A stretch of DNA of 64,000 nucleotides from NCBI RefSeq assembly GCF_002197845.1, contig NZ_NIDE01000007.1, positions 1-64,000 of the forward strand. The letters run 5' to 3'. Under the pieces are notes generated by a model. The model worked only from the letters and a program-made list of their open reading frames with translations. It was not told the DNA's origin and searched no databases. The translations under genes were made by a program, and so were the position numbers. This DNA is from Fimbriiglobus ruber. Lineage in GTDB: Bacteria > Planctomycetota > Planctomycetia > Gemmatales > Gemmataceae. Shown piece by piece: positions 43,607 to 52,134 of this stretch (position 1 is its first letter; every line of letters starts with the position of its first letter).

Positions 43607-43633
43607 AGCGTACCCATCGGTCAAGGGTACGCT
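43607..43633. repeat. Hairpin upstream of the ECF42-type gene
   Basis: Perfect 9-bp stem AGCGTACCC/GGGTACGCT with a 9-base loop, 68 bases before the sigma-factor start. It could end the AraC fragment transcript or form part of the leader. Confidence 0.5.
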
Positions 43634-43700
43634 CTCACGTCACCACACGTCCCCCGTGGCGCGTAAATGGTGACGGTGGTTCCGAGTCGAGGTGAGTCAC

Positions 43701-44945
43701 GTGCCGCCGAACCCGTCCGACGTCCGCGCGCTGATCGACGAGACGTACCGCTCCGAGTCCCGGCGCGTGTTCGCCTCCTTGGTGCGACTGGTGCGGGACT
43801 TCGACCTGGCCGAGGAGGCCCTGCACGAGGCGTTCGCGGCCGCGCTCGAGCGGTGGCCCCGGGACGGCGTCCCGGACAACCCGCGGGCGTGGCTGGTGTC
43901 GACCGGCCGCTTCAAGGCGGTCGACGCGCTCCGCCGGCGCGGCCACTTCGACACCCTCCAACCGGAACTCGCCGGCCGGCTGGCGGAGATCGCCGGGGCC
44001 AACGCCGCCCGCGCGGACCGGGCGATCGAGGACGACCGCCTGCGACTCGTCTTCGCCTGCTGCCACCCGGCGCTCGACCGCACGGTCCAGGTCCCGCTCA
44101 CCCTGCGGGAGGTGTGCGGGCTGACGACGGAGGAGATCGCCGGGGCGTTCCTGACCGCGCCAACGACGATGGCCCAGCGGATCGTGCGGGGCAAGGCCAA
44201 GATCCGCGTCGCCGGCATCCCGTTCGCCGTCCCGGCCGCCACCGACCTCCCGGAACGGCTGGGGCCGGTGCTGGCGGTCGTCTACCTGGTGTTCAACGAG
44301 GGGTACTCGGCCACCTCCGGCGGGACGCTCACGCGGGCCGACCTGTCGGGCGAGGCCATCCGCCTGGGGCGACTGGTGGTCGAACTGCTGCCCGACCCGG
44401 AGGCCGTCGGCCTGCTCGCGCTCATGCTCCTCCAGGAGTCGCGCCGCCACGCGCGGACAACGCCGGACGGCGACGTCGTCCTGCTCGAAGACCAGGACCG
44501 GTCGGCGTGGGACGCCCGGCTGATTGCCGAGGGCCGCGAGTTGGTCGAGCGGGCACTGGGCACCCGGCAGTTCGGGCCGTACACGCTCCAGGCAACCATC
44601 GCCGCCGTTCACGCGGAAGCACCCACCGCCGCGGACACCGACTGGCAGCAAATCGCGTCGCTGTACGACGTCCTGATCGCCCTGAACCCGTCGCCGGTCG
44701 TGGAGTTAAACCGCGCCGTGGCGGTGGCGATGCGGGACGGCCCCGCGGCCGGCGTCGACCTGATCGACCTCATCCTCGCCCGCGGCGATCTCGCCGAGTA
44801 CCACCTCGCCCACGCCGCCCGCGCGGACCTGCTCCGCCGCCTGGGGAAAAAAAGAGATGCCCGAGTGGCGTACAAGCGGGCTCTTGAACTGGCTCAGCAG
44901 GAGCCGGAACGGCGGTTCCTGCTGAAACGGTTGTCGCAACTTTGA
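43701..44945 (+). CDS. ECF RNA polymerase sigma factor with TPR-like tail (ECF42 type)
   Basis: A 414-residue sigma factor. Region 2 (about 10-75: RVFASLVRLVRDFDLAEEAL; DNPRAWLVSTGRFKAVDALR) and region 4 (about 120-170: LTLREVCGLTTEEIAGAFLT) are followed by the conserved extension (LAVVYLVFNEGYSATSGG) and a helical TPR-like C-terminus (YDVLIALNPSPVVELNRAVA; LGKKRDARVAYKRALELA). This is the ECF42 layout, typically near a DGPF/YCII-domain gene. None is seen on either side here. The GTG at 43701 is chosen because GAGGTGAG lies five bases upstream; another in-frame GTG at 43692 overlaps that site. Confidence 0.92.
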   Translation: MPPNPSDVRALIDETYRSESRRVFASLVRLVRDFDLAEEALHEAFAAALERWPRDGVPDNPRAWLVSTGRFKAVDALRRRGHFDTLQPELAGRLAEIAGANAARADRAIEDDRLRLVFACCHPALDRTVQVPLTLREVCGLTTEEIAGAFLTAPTTMAQRIVRGKAKIRVAGIPFAVPAATDLPERLGPVLAVVYLVFNEGYSATSGGTLTRADLSGEAIRLGRLVVELLPDPEAVGLLALMLLQESRRHARTTPDGDVVLLEDQDRSAWDARLIAEGRELVERALGTRQFGPYTLQATIAAVHAEAPTAADTDWQQIASLYDVLIALNPSPVVELNRAVAVAMRDGPAAGVDLIDLILARGDLAEYHLAHAARADLLRRLGKKRDARVAYKRALELAQQEPERRFLLKRLSQL

Positions 44946-44993
44946 ATGATTTTGCTGATTGAGATTATGTGTGAGGTTGGAAGTGAGTGGGAG

Positions 44994-45097
44994 CCTTGGG
45001 GCTCTGCCCCAAACCCCGCTGGAGGGACGGAATCCCTCCAGACCTCCCTACTTGCTCCCGGCCAGGGGAGGATCCCAAAGCGGATCCTCCCCTGGCC
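44994..45097. repeat. Three consecutive hairpins after the sigma-factor gene
   Basis: TTGGGGCTCTGCCCCAA, CTGGAGGGACGGAATCCCTC(+CAG), and a perfect 16-bp-arm hairpin GGCCAGGGGAGGATCC/GGATCCTCCCCTGGCC (45060-45097). The array has the look of a dispersed intergenic repeat. The remaining bases to 45375 hold no supported gene. Confidence 0.6.
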
Positions 45098-45375
45098 GCT
45101 CGCGGTGGCTTTTGTTGCCCCGGCGTGAGGAGGCACGAGGGGCCGAACCATTCGCCGTTTACGAATCCGATAACGCTGCGGGCCGGTTGGCCACACTGAT
45201 CGGGCGTACTGAGGTACAGGAAAGAAAAACTGTCTCGGATCCCGGCCAGACCTCGCCCCATTCGGGTCGCCAGCCGCCTGACTGATATACGTAGCTGCGA
45301 CAGTGTTCGATTTCCGGCGTCTACGGCCGAGCGACTCCCGGCGATTGACCTTGTGACCTTTACGTGTCGGCTGTG

Positions 45376-45840
45376 TTACTTGATCTCTCCCCTGGCGAGC
45401 CACAGTTCGGCTCGGGTGCGGTGGTAATGGCCCGCCACGGCATCGGATTGCCTGCCCTGGCCGGCTTTCGCCTGGTTGGCGGCCATCTTCTCGACCTCCC
45501 GCATTCGTTCGAGGTGGCCTTTCAGGGCCGCCGTCTTCGCGGCGGCGTCGGCCGCCAGGTCGAGTTCCGCTTCGAGCCAGCGGACCGACCACAGGTATGT
45601 GTCTTCCACCACCACGGGTCCTTCAAGCGCGCGGTATCGTTTCTGGTTCATCTCGTAAACTTGGCGGGCGTCCTCCAGGATCGCCTTCTTGACGGCCGCG
45701 TCCGCGTTGGCGCCCCGAGCCGGGGGAGCGTCTTTCCGGTCCGCCGGTTCTTCGGCGGGCAGGCGGTAGACCAGCCCGCCGATCGCCACCCCGACGGCCG
45801 CGGCCATCGCCCACCACGCACGCTGTTTCGACACCCGCAT
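45376..45840 (-). CDS. Small membrane-anchored helical protein, unknown function
   Basis: A 154-residue protein with an N-terminal signal anchor (RAWWAMAAAVGVAIGGLVYR) and a mature helical, Ala/Glu-rich part that could form a coiled coil (AAVKKAILEDARQVYEMNQK; AALKGHLERMREVEKMAANQ). It ends RTRAELWLARGEIK. Similar proteins are found in Gemmataceae genomes, but no named family is claimed. It lies 140 bases after the rhodanese gene on the same strand. Confidence 0.7.
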   Translation of the reverse strand: MRVSKQRAWWAMAAAVGVAIGGLVYRLPAEEPADRKDAPPARGANADAAVKKAILEDARQVYEMNQKRYRALEGPVVVEDTYLWSVRWLEAELDLAADAAAKTAALKGHLERMREVEKMAANQAKAGQGRQSDAVAGHYHRTRAELWLARGEIK

Positions 45841-45979
45841 AACCCGTACCTCCTGAGAGAGTTCGGTAAGAGGTTACTTCCCCGGCCCGAGCGGCCGGCT
45901 GGGAGGTGAACCTGCAAGCCCGCGGGTTCGCATACGTCCCCAGCTCACTGACTTGGCGAGCCGACGACGTTCGTTTCCT

Positions 45980-46369
45980 CTACTTCGCCTTCTCGAATCC
46001 CGCCTTCACCAAACTATCATACCCGGCCTTCAGGGGGCGGACGTCGTACCCGTCCTTCTTGAGCAAGTCGGCCGCGGCCAGGCACCGCTTCCCGGACGCA
46101 CAGTGCAGGTACACGACCGACCCGGCCGGGAGTGTCATCTTGAGCTTGTCGGCCGGCACCCCGGCCTTGAGGTCCGAGAGGGCCAGGTGCTTCGCGTCCT
46201 TCAGGTGTCCGTCCTTCCATTCGTCCGCCTCCCGAACGTCCACGAGCAGCGCCTTCCCGTCCGCCACATTTTTCTTCACGGTATCAAGGCTGTCGGTCGT
46301 ATGCTCGGCGGCGACTACCGCCCCGGCGACCACACACGTCACCACGGTCGTGGTTAAGAATCGATTCAT
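45980..46369 (-). CDS. Exported single-domain rhodanese
   Basis: A 129-residue sulfurtransferase-like protein. The ATG at 46369 has AAGGAG eight bases upstream and begins a signal peptide (NRFLTTTVVTCVVAGAVVAA). The rhodanese domain follows: LVDVREADEWKDGHLKDAKH, then the active-site loop HCASGKRCLAAADLLKKDGY with the catalytic cysteine, and DVRPLKAGYDSLVKAGF. It would act in the periplasm, moving sulfane sulfur or serving a redox role. The upstream frame to 46411 is not needed. Confidence 0.92.
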   Translation of the reverse strand: MNRFLTTTVVTCVVAGAVVAAEHTTDSLDTVKKNVADGKALLVDVREADEWKDGHLKDAKHLALSDLKAGVPADKLKMTLPAGSVVYLHCASGKRCLAAADLLKKDGYDVRPLKAGYDSLVKAGFEKAK

Positions 46370-46688
46370 TGTTGAGACTCCTTTTAGTTGGATCGCATTC
46401 GGGACGGTCATACCCGACGCCGGGGCACAACCCGCGGAACGATGTCGCTAGCGTTTTGAAAAGGCGGCTCGCAAACGACCCTGCCAATCAGGGTATACCA
46501 GAACCGCGAACGGCGGCCTTACGGGATGGCCCAGTATGGCGGTTGGCGGATACCATGATGCGGGATAAGCAACACTTATCCGCGACAGAACGGACGGCCC
46601 GCGGCCGGTTGGAGTTGTCGGACGGCAGGAGGGTAGTTTGGTGGACGGATTTATCCCGCCTTTCTTTCCGAGTACGCTGACGGATCCC
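46370..46688. other. Divergent intergenic spacer
   Basis: No gene is supported. It should hold the promoter of the rhodanese gene (-) and of the small gene at 46689 (+). One short hairpin ACCCTG/CAGGGT at about 46479-46495 is the only structure seen. Confidence 0.3.
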
Positions 46689-47051
46689 ATGTGTCGTACG
46701 TACCGAGTGGAACAAGAACTGGCTTATTGCCAGACGCTCCTCGGATTGGTCCTGGACCATTTCGGCCGGACTTTGAGTCCGGACGACCGCAACTCTCCAC
46801 TCGGCCGGGTTCTCGTCGTTGATAAGCCCGCCGAGACGGAGCGCGTCGTGACCGAGGTCACTCGGCACCTCGCGACCAGGCACTCCGATCTGGCACTGCG
46901 TCTGCTGCGGGAGGAAACCGGGCTGGCCTGGGACGACCTTTATACACTTGTCGGCGACTGGGCCAAACTCGACACGGAGCGCAAGAAGCGGTGGGTCCGT
47001 TTTGCCCGATTAGCGAAGGCCGCCCGGGACGCGAGCCGGGGGCCGGCGTGA
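46689..47051 (+). CDS. Small soluble protein, unknown function
   Basis: A 120-residue protein starting MCRTYRVEQELAYCQTLLGL; no signal peptide or membrane segment. It is helical and charged (RVVTEVTRHLATRHSDLALR; LVGDWAKLDTERKKRWVRFA). It is not recognised. A GTG inside its stop region (GTGA at 47048-47051) is in frame with the next small membrane protein, which suggests translational coupling. Moderate confidence that it is a real gene, based on codon pattern and coupling. Confidence 0.6.
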   Translation: MCRTYRVEQELAYCQTLLGLVLDHFGRTLSPDDRNSPLGRVLVVDKPAETERVVTEVTRHLATRHSDLALRLLREETGLAWDDLYTLVGDWAKLDTERKKRWVRFARLAKAARDASRGPA

Positions 47052-47098
47052 CGGCCGTCCGCGACGCTGACCGTCGGCGGTTGAAATGCGGGGGGGCC

Positions 47099-47431
47099 AT
47101 GACCCAAGCCGTTGAACAACAGAAGTCTCGGGCCGGTTCACCCTCGCGGGTGCCATGGTCCGTGTGGCCTCTGTATCCACTGATCCTGTTGGTTGGGGTT
47201 CCTGTGTTATTGCTCCTTGTGTTGCTGGTGTTACTTCTGACGCCTCTTTTCGTGCTGTATCCCGACCGCGTGAGGCAGTTGCACGATGTCCAGGGCACAC
47301 CGCGTCAGCGCGAGTTGTTGGCGCGGTGGCGGGCGGCGTACCGTCGGCTCGGGCCGTGGGGGCGGGTCGGGCGTGCCGTCAAAGTTGGCCGACGATCGTT
47401 GCGCTCGCGCATAATCGGGCACGGCGCTTGA
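47099..47431 (+). CDS. Small membrane protein, unknown function
   Basis: A 110-residue protein with one long hydrophobic stretch (VWPLYPLILLVGVPVLLLLV, then LLVLLLTPLFVLYP) and a basic C-terminus (RQRELLARWRAAYRRLGPWG; VKVGRRSLRSRIIG). Two starts are possible: ATG at 47099 preceded by a G-rich run, or GTG at 47048 overlapping the previous stop. It ends six bases before the stop of the convergent DUF72 gene. Confidence 0.6.
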   Translation: MTQAVEQQKSRAGSPSRVPWSVWPLYPLILLVGVPVLLLLVLLVLLLTPLFVLYPDRVRQLHDVQGTPRQRELLARWRAAYRRLGPWGRVGRAVKVGRRSLRSRIIGHGA

Positions 47432-47436
47432 CGTGT

Positions 47437-48162
47437 CTACCCGGCCCCCTTCTTTGGTCCACTCGCGGCAAGCATTTCCAGCAGACGCGCGGCCATCTTC
47501 GGCCCTCTACCCTCGTCTTCGTGCTTGAAGAAGACAAAACAGTCGCCCCAGGCCTGGGCTTTAGCTCGGGCTGCCCACGCTGCTAACGCCGCGGCGTCGT
47601 AGTCGGGTCGCCGCAATCGGAGGTAGCCCCAATCTGTTGTTGCCACGAAAGGGACTACCAGATCGTCTGTCTCGTCCGCGATGCAGAGCCCCGCCCGGTG
47701 GTCACGGAGTGTTCCGAATACCTCGTCGTCGAACCAGGACGAGTGGCGGAACTCCATCGCCGCGCGGCACCCCGGCGGCAGTAGCGCGAGGAACGCGAGT
47801 AGCCGCGGGACGTCCTTCTTGAAGTTCGGCGGCAGTTGAAAGAGCAGTGGGCCCAGCCGCTCCTTCAAAACGCCGGCTGCTTCGAGGAACGACGCCACCG
47901 ACTCGCCGACATCCTTGAGTCGCTTGATGTGCGTAATTTCCTGGGGCGCCTTGAGAACGAAGCGGAAATCGACGGGCACCTGTTCGGCCCAGCCTTCCAG
48001 CGTCGAGGCGGTCGGGGCACGGTAGAAGGTGTTGTTCATCTCGACCGAGCGGAACTGCGTGGCGTAGAAGCCCAGCATCTGCTTGGCCGGCAGTTTCGCG
48101 GGGTAGAAACTGCCCTTCCACTTCGGGTACGAGAAGCCGCTGGTGCCGACGGAGAAGTTCAT
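47437..48162 (-). CDS. DUF72 family protein
   Basis: A 241-residue TIM-barrel-like protein of the DUF72 (YecE) family, function unknown. Diagnostic segments are NFSVGTSGFSYPKWKGSFYP, FYATQFRSVEMNNTFYRAPT, FRFVLKAPQEITHIKRLKDV, GPLLFQLPPNFKKDVPRL and AMEFRHSSWFDDEVFGTLRD, and the C-terminal ARAKAQAWGDCFVFFKHEDE. The ATG at 48162 starts at the conserved segment; one seven codons upstream is possible. It converges with the small membrane-protein gene. Confidence 0.94.
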   Translation of the reverse strand: MNFSVGTSGFSYPKWKGSFYPAKLPAKQMLGFYATQFRSVEMNNTFYRAPTASTLEGWAEQVPVDFRFVLKAPQEITHIKRLKDVGESVASFLEAAGVLKERLGPLLFQLPPNFKKDVPRLLAFLALLPPGCRAAMEFRHSSWFDDEVFGTLRDHRAGLCIADETDDLVVPFVATTDWGYLRLRRPDYDAAALAAWAARAKAQAWGDCFVFFKHEDEGRGPKMAARLLEMLAASGPKKGAG

Positions 48163-48289
48163 GGTCTGCTGTCTCTCATACACAAACCCGGTGAACGCGA
48201 CACAGCTACCGGGTTGAATGGCACTTCCGTGGCCGAATGCGATACAGATAAAATCTTTGTATCAGATGCTTCATTTTGTCCCTTGGTAC

Positions 48290-48515
48290 GCAAAGCGGCT
48301 CGGCCGACCGATCGCGGTTGTGTCATCCGTGCGTAGACTTTCGGCCGGCGTTTGACCGCCCGGAGTTCCGGCCGACCCGGGCGCGTTCCGATCCGGTGCC
48401 CACCGATCACTCGCAACAACGCCTCGGCATGACGCCCCCACAAGTCCCCCTCACCGACCTGGAGTCCCGCCCGGAACGCCTCCAACGTTTGCTTCGCCCC
48501 GGCGAAACGGATCTG
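48290..48515 (-). pseudogene. C-terminal remnant of an IS4-type transposase
   Basis: The minus-strand frame reads QIRFAGAKQTLEAFRAGLQV and then HRIGTRPGRPELRAVKRRPK and VYARMTQPR, the end of IS4-type transposases found in planctomycetes (…IRFAGA…; …PRAVKRRPK…). The N-terminal and catalytic parts are absent. No terminal repeats were found. Confidence 0.65.
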
Positions 48516-48580
48516 CCGGGGCGAACACCCACGGACCCGAGCTGGAGTTCCCCACGAAAAACGGACAGGGGGGTTAAGGG

Positions 48581-48970
48581 TTATCCGGGGTGCGCGGCGT
48601 CGAAATCTGCTGGCGAGACGTCACCGCGCGTCGAGTGTCTCCGCACCCGGTTGTCGAACGTCTCGATGTACTCGAAGATGCCGGCCGTCGCCCGCTCGCG
48701 GGTCGGGATGTCTGTCATGTGGGCCACCCACGATTCATTCCTCGCGGGCGGATCGAACGGCCGATCGAGTACGTTCGCGGCCACCGGGAGGGGATGGTTG
48801 GAGTCCCTCGTCGGGCGGTATTTGCGGGCTGTTTTCGCCGCAATTCCGGCGTCCCGCATGAGCCGGGCCACCGTGTTCTCACGGCACTCGTGTCCCTGGG
48901 CCACCAACTCCGCGTGCATCCGCGGGCTGCCGTACCGGGCGTGAACCTCGGCGTGAGCGGTCCTTTTTGC
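48581..48970 (-). pseudogene. IS3-family OrfB transposase remnant with internal deletion
   Basis: YGSPRMHAELVAQGHECREN, then TVARLMRDAGIAAKTARKYR and PFDPPARNESWVAHMTDIPT is the start of an IS3 OrfB. It jumps to FEYIETFDNRVRRHSTRGDV plus SPADFDA, the OrfB C-terminus. The central DDE core is missing, so it is inactive. It abuts pyrD. Confidence 0.8.
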
Positions 48971-48979
48971 TCTTCAATT

Positions 48980-50029
48980 TCAGTCTTTTTGCGCATCCGT
49001 TTTCGTTGATTCGCGTCCACTACTCTTTGCGAGTTCTCGCGTGACCTCGGCCGCCAGGAACGGCCCCTCGTAGACGAGCCCCGTGTAAATCTGCACGAGG
49101 TCGGCACCGGCGGAGAGCATCGCCCGGGCAGACGCCGCGTCGTCGATCCCGCCGCAGCCGATCAGTGCCGCACGGGTACCGATGTGTGCGCGGATCTCGG
49201 CCACCTTCTTCAACGCAATCTCACGGAGCGGCCGACCGCTCAGGCCGCCTTGCGGCAAGTCAGGTCGGCCGGCCGTGGAGAGCGTGTTCGTCGCGATGAA
49301 CCCGGCCGCGCCCGCTTCCAGGGCAGCGTCGAGGACGGTCATCAAGTCCGCGCCACCCAGTTCCGGTGCGACTTTCACCAGTACCGGCTTAGTCCCCGAC
49401 GCGGCGCGGACGGCAGCCACCAGCGCCCGAACATCGGCGGCGTTTTGCAGCGCCCGTAGGCCGACCGTGTTGGGCGAACTGACGTTGATCGTCACGAAGT
49501 CCGCGTGCGGCGCGAGGACGGCCGCCGCGCCCGCGAAGTCGTCGGCCGCCCGCTCGGCCGACGTGTCCTTGTTCTTTCCGACGCTGATACCGATCGGGAT
49601 CGGCGGCCGTAGCCCTCGGCGGGTCTGGTCCGCCAGTCGGTCGGCCACGGCGACCGCACCGGCGTTGTTGAAGCCCATGCGGTTCACGACCGCGCCGGTC
49701 GCCGGGAAACGGAACATGCGGGGCTTGTCGTTGCCCGCCTGCGGCCGCGGGGTGACGGTCCCGAGTTCCAGAAACCCGAACCCGAACGCCCACCACGCGA
49801 GCGGCGCGACCGCATTTTTGTCCATCCCGCCGGCCAGGCCGACGGGGTTCGGAAAGGTGAGCCCGAGGACGTCGACCGGCCGGCTACGCGGCCGAGCGAC
49901 CGCGTCGTGGACGATTTGCGCGAGCGTCCGCGACCGGGCGAGGCTGGCGGCGGCGGTCAGAGCGAGGGTGTGGGCGCGCTCGGCGTCGAGCCGGAACAAC
50001 GCGGGGCGGAGGAGCGTTTGGTACAGCAT
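48980..50029 (-). CDS. pyrD: Quinone-dependent dihydroorotate dehydrogenase (class 2)
   Basis: Membrane-associated FMN enzyme of pyrimidine synthesis: oxidises dihydroorotate to orotate with quinone. The N-terminal amphipathic helices (LYQTLLRPALFRLDAERAHT) mark class 2. The barrel has LGLTFPNPVGLAGGMDKNAV, GFLELGTVTPRPQAGNDKPR, NRMGFNNAG, and the catalytic serine region VTINVSSPNTVGLRALQNAA; FMN-phosphate binding is in LIGCGGIDDAASARAMLSAG. At 349 residues it is normal. The last residues (STKTDAQKD) look like repeat-derived sequence next to the IS3 relic, so the original C-terminus may have been altered. Confidence 0.95.
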   Translation of the reverse strand: MLYQTLLRPALFRLDAERAHTLALTAAASLARSRTLAQIVHDAVARPRSRPVDVLGLTFPNPVGLAGGMDKNAVAPLAWWAFGFGFLELGTVTPRPQAGNDKPRMFRFPATGAVVNRMGFNNAGAVAVADRLADQTRRGLRPPIPIGISVGKNKDTSAERAADDFAGAAAVLAPHADFVTINVSSPNTVGLRALQNAADVRALVAAVRAASGTKPVLVKVAPELGGADLMTVLDAALEAGAAGFIATNTLSTAGRPDLPQGGLSGRPLREIALKKVAEIRAHIGTRAALIGCGGIDDAASARAMLSAGADLVQIYTGLVYEGPFLAAEVTRELAKSSGRESTKTDAQKD

Positions 50030-50152
50030 CCGGAAATTGTACGTACACGGCCGGGCAAACGACCCGGTCGCTGCGTAGTCGATGAGCGGCCGGCCGAGTG
50101 CGGGTTGCTAGACTCACAGAGAGAGCCCTTTTTCTCCCCGCGGGCGAGCAGC

Positions 50153-51502
50153 ATGAGTACGGACGGCACCGACAACCCGGTCCTCGAAGTGCCACCGTCC
50201 CGCTCCCGCGGGATGCTCCGGGACAACACGTTTCGGTCGCTCAAACACCGCAACTACCGGCTCTACTTCTTCGGCCAGATCGTGTCGTTCACCGGCAGCT
50301 GGATGCAGTCGGCCGCCCTCATGTGGCTGGTGTACGACCGCACCGGCGACCCGCGGTGGCCGCCGCTCATGCTCGTCGCCCAGGTCGGGCCGACCGTCCT
50401 CCTGGGCACGTGGGGCGGCGCCCTGGCGGACCGGTGGCCGAAGCGGTCGCTGATCTTCCTCACCCAAAGCGGGTTCCTCGTCACCGCGAGCCTGCTCACG
50501 GGCCTGGCCGCGGCCGACCTCGCGGAGCCGTGGCTGTTGCTCGCGATTCAACTCGCGAACGGGACCATTCAATCGATCGACCTGCCGGCCCGGCTGGCGT
50601 TCGTCCCGGACCTGGTGCCGCGGGCCGATTTAATCAATGCTGTCTCGCTCAACTCGTTGCTGTTCAACTCGGCCCGTGCCGTCGGTCCGGCCGTCACCGG
50701 GCTGGTGTTTCTGCTGGCGGACGCGATCACGGGCGCGGGCTGGCTACCCGGCGTGCGGCCGGTCGTCGCCGGGGCGTCGCTCTGCTTCGGGTTGAACGCG
50801 GTCAGTTTCGTCGCCGTCCTGATTGCACTGCGGCTCATCAGCGTGCCGGGGGTTGGCGCCCACAAAAATCAAAAGGGATCGGTGTGGGACGGCTTCCGCT
50901 ACGTGATCGAAAACCCGCGGGCGGGCGGGTTGCTCGTCCTGACCGGGGCGATCTGCGTGGCGGGGTGGCCGGCCCTCACGCTGTTCCCGGCGTACACAAA
51001 GTTGGCGCTGGGGCTGGCGGAGAAAGAGTACAGTCTGCTGGTGAGCGGATTGGGGGGCGGGGCGCTGGTCGCCGCACTGACCACGGCCACGTTCGGGTCG
51101 GTCGCCCGCCGCGGCTTCTTCCTGGCCGCCGGGGCGTGGCTGATGGTCGCCGGGTTGGCCGGGCTGGCGGCCGCAGGCGGTCTCGACACGGCCGTCGCGT
51201 CGGCCGGTTGCCTCGGTTTCGGGATGATCTTGTACCTGTCCACCGGGCAATCCGCGCTCCAGCTCAATCTGCCGGACGACAAGCGTGGACGGGTGATGGC
51301 GCTCTGGGCGATGACGCTCAGCGCGTCCGCCCCGATCGGGCACCTGATGGCCGGACAGGCCGCGACGGTGTGGCCGATCCGCGAGGTGTTGGCGGGGATG
51401 GCGGTCGGAGCCGGGGTCATTGCCGTCGGCGTCTTGACGATTGCCGTCCGCGGGTGGAAGCGGGCAGCCCGGCCTGGTCGCGAAGCCACCCCGGCCGAGT
51501 GA
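50153..51502 (+). CDS. MFS exporter (EntS-like, MFS_3)
   Basis: A 449-residue inner-membrane transporter of the major facilitator superfamily. After a hydrophilic start, FRSLKHRNYRLYFFGQIVSF and TGSWMQSAALMWLVYDRTGD begin the first helices, as in the EntS/MFS_3 group. WGGALADRWPKRSLIFLTQS is the loop 2-3 motif (GxxxDRxGRR type), and about 12 hydrophobic segments can be counted. The ATG at 50153 begins the conserved part but has no strong ribosome-binding site. Substrate unknown; siderophores and drugs are exported by relatives. It is divergent from pyrD. Confidence 0.9.
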   Translation: MSTDGTDNPVLEVPPSRSRGMLRDNTFRSLKHRNYRLYFFGQIVSFTGSWMQSAALMWLVYDRTGDPRWPPLMLVAQVGPTVLLGTWGGALADRWPKRSLIFLTQSGFLVTASLLTGLAAADLAEPWLLLAIQLANGTIQSIDLPARLAFVPDLVPRADLINAVSLNSLLFNSARAVGPAVTGLVFLLADAITGAGWLPGVRPVVAGASLCFGLNAVSFVAVLIALRLISVPGVGAHKNQKGSVWDGFRYVIENPRAGGLLVLTGAICVAGWPALTLFPAYTKLALGLAEKEYSLLVSGLGGGALVAALTTATFGSVARRGFFLAAGAWLMVAGLAGLAAAGGLDTAVASAGCLGFGMILYLSTGQSALQLNLPDDKRGRVMALWAMTLSASAPIGHLMAGQAATVWPIREVLAGMAVGAGVIAVGVLTIAVRGWKRAARPGREATPAE

Positions 51503-51568
51503 CGCGAACACCGTCGACGATAAGGGCCATCGCCGGTCACATGCCGAATGAATGTTGGCGTCCGCCCG

Positions 51569-51901
51569 TCAAAGCCCGATGATCTCGCACGGTCCCCAGA
51601 AGATGAGGGCGTAAGTCGTTGCCAGGTAGATGTGGGCCGCGGTCGCCAGACAAGTCGCCGGCAGTTGGCACCGCCCGGGGGCACGAAGCGCTACGACTGC
51701 CGCGAACACGACAGACCCGGCTCGAACCGCCGCGGCCGCTGTGATCCCGTAAGTCTCCATCACCCAGAGCATGGCCGGATTCGTTTCCCAGGACGCGGCC
51801 GAATCCTGATAGCGCAGCGCCCAATCGATGTCGACCGCGGTGACGGCCGCCACGAACGCCCACGCCAGCGCACAACTCTTGATTCTAACGGAACGACTCA
51901 T
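51569..51901 (-). CDS. Small integral membrane protein, unknown function
   Basis: A 110-residue protein with about three hydrophobic segments (CALAWAFVAAVTAVDIDWAL; AAVRAGSVVFAAVVAL; AAHIYLATTYALIFWG). It begins MSRSVRIKSC. It is not recognised, but reads like a genuine gene (hydrophobic periodicity, regular length). It converges with the MFS gene 67 bases away. Confidence 0.6.
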   Translation of the reverse strand: MSRSVRIKSCALAWAFVAAVTAVDIDWALRYQDSAASWETNPAMLWVMETYGITAAAAVRAGSVVFAAVVALRAPGRCQLPATCLATAAHIYLATTYALIFWGPCEIIGL

Positions 51902-52134
51902 TCGACGCCCCCCGATCGGGTGTTCGTGAAGAGGCGGTGAAGCTTACATTATTTTTCCGCCCGCGAGTAGCCGATTCTCGCAGTACAGATAGCATGACTA
52001 GTTATCGACATGAAGCCAAGGGAAGTAATAGCTTTTCGATTTTCTTGGAATTGTTAAACGCGTAACGACCGGCGACGCCGCGACCGCGACAGCGGTTCCG
52101 TTCAAGAGACATGCCAAAGACTGATAAGCGACCG

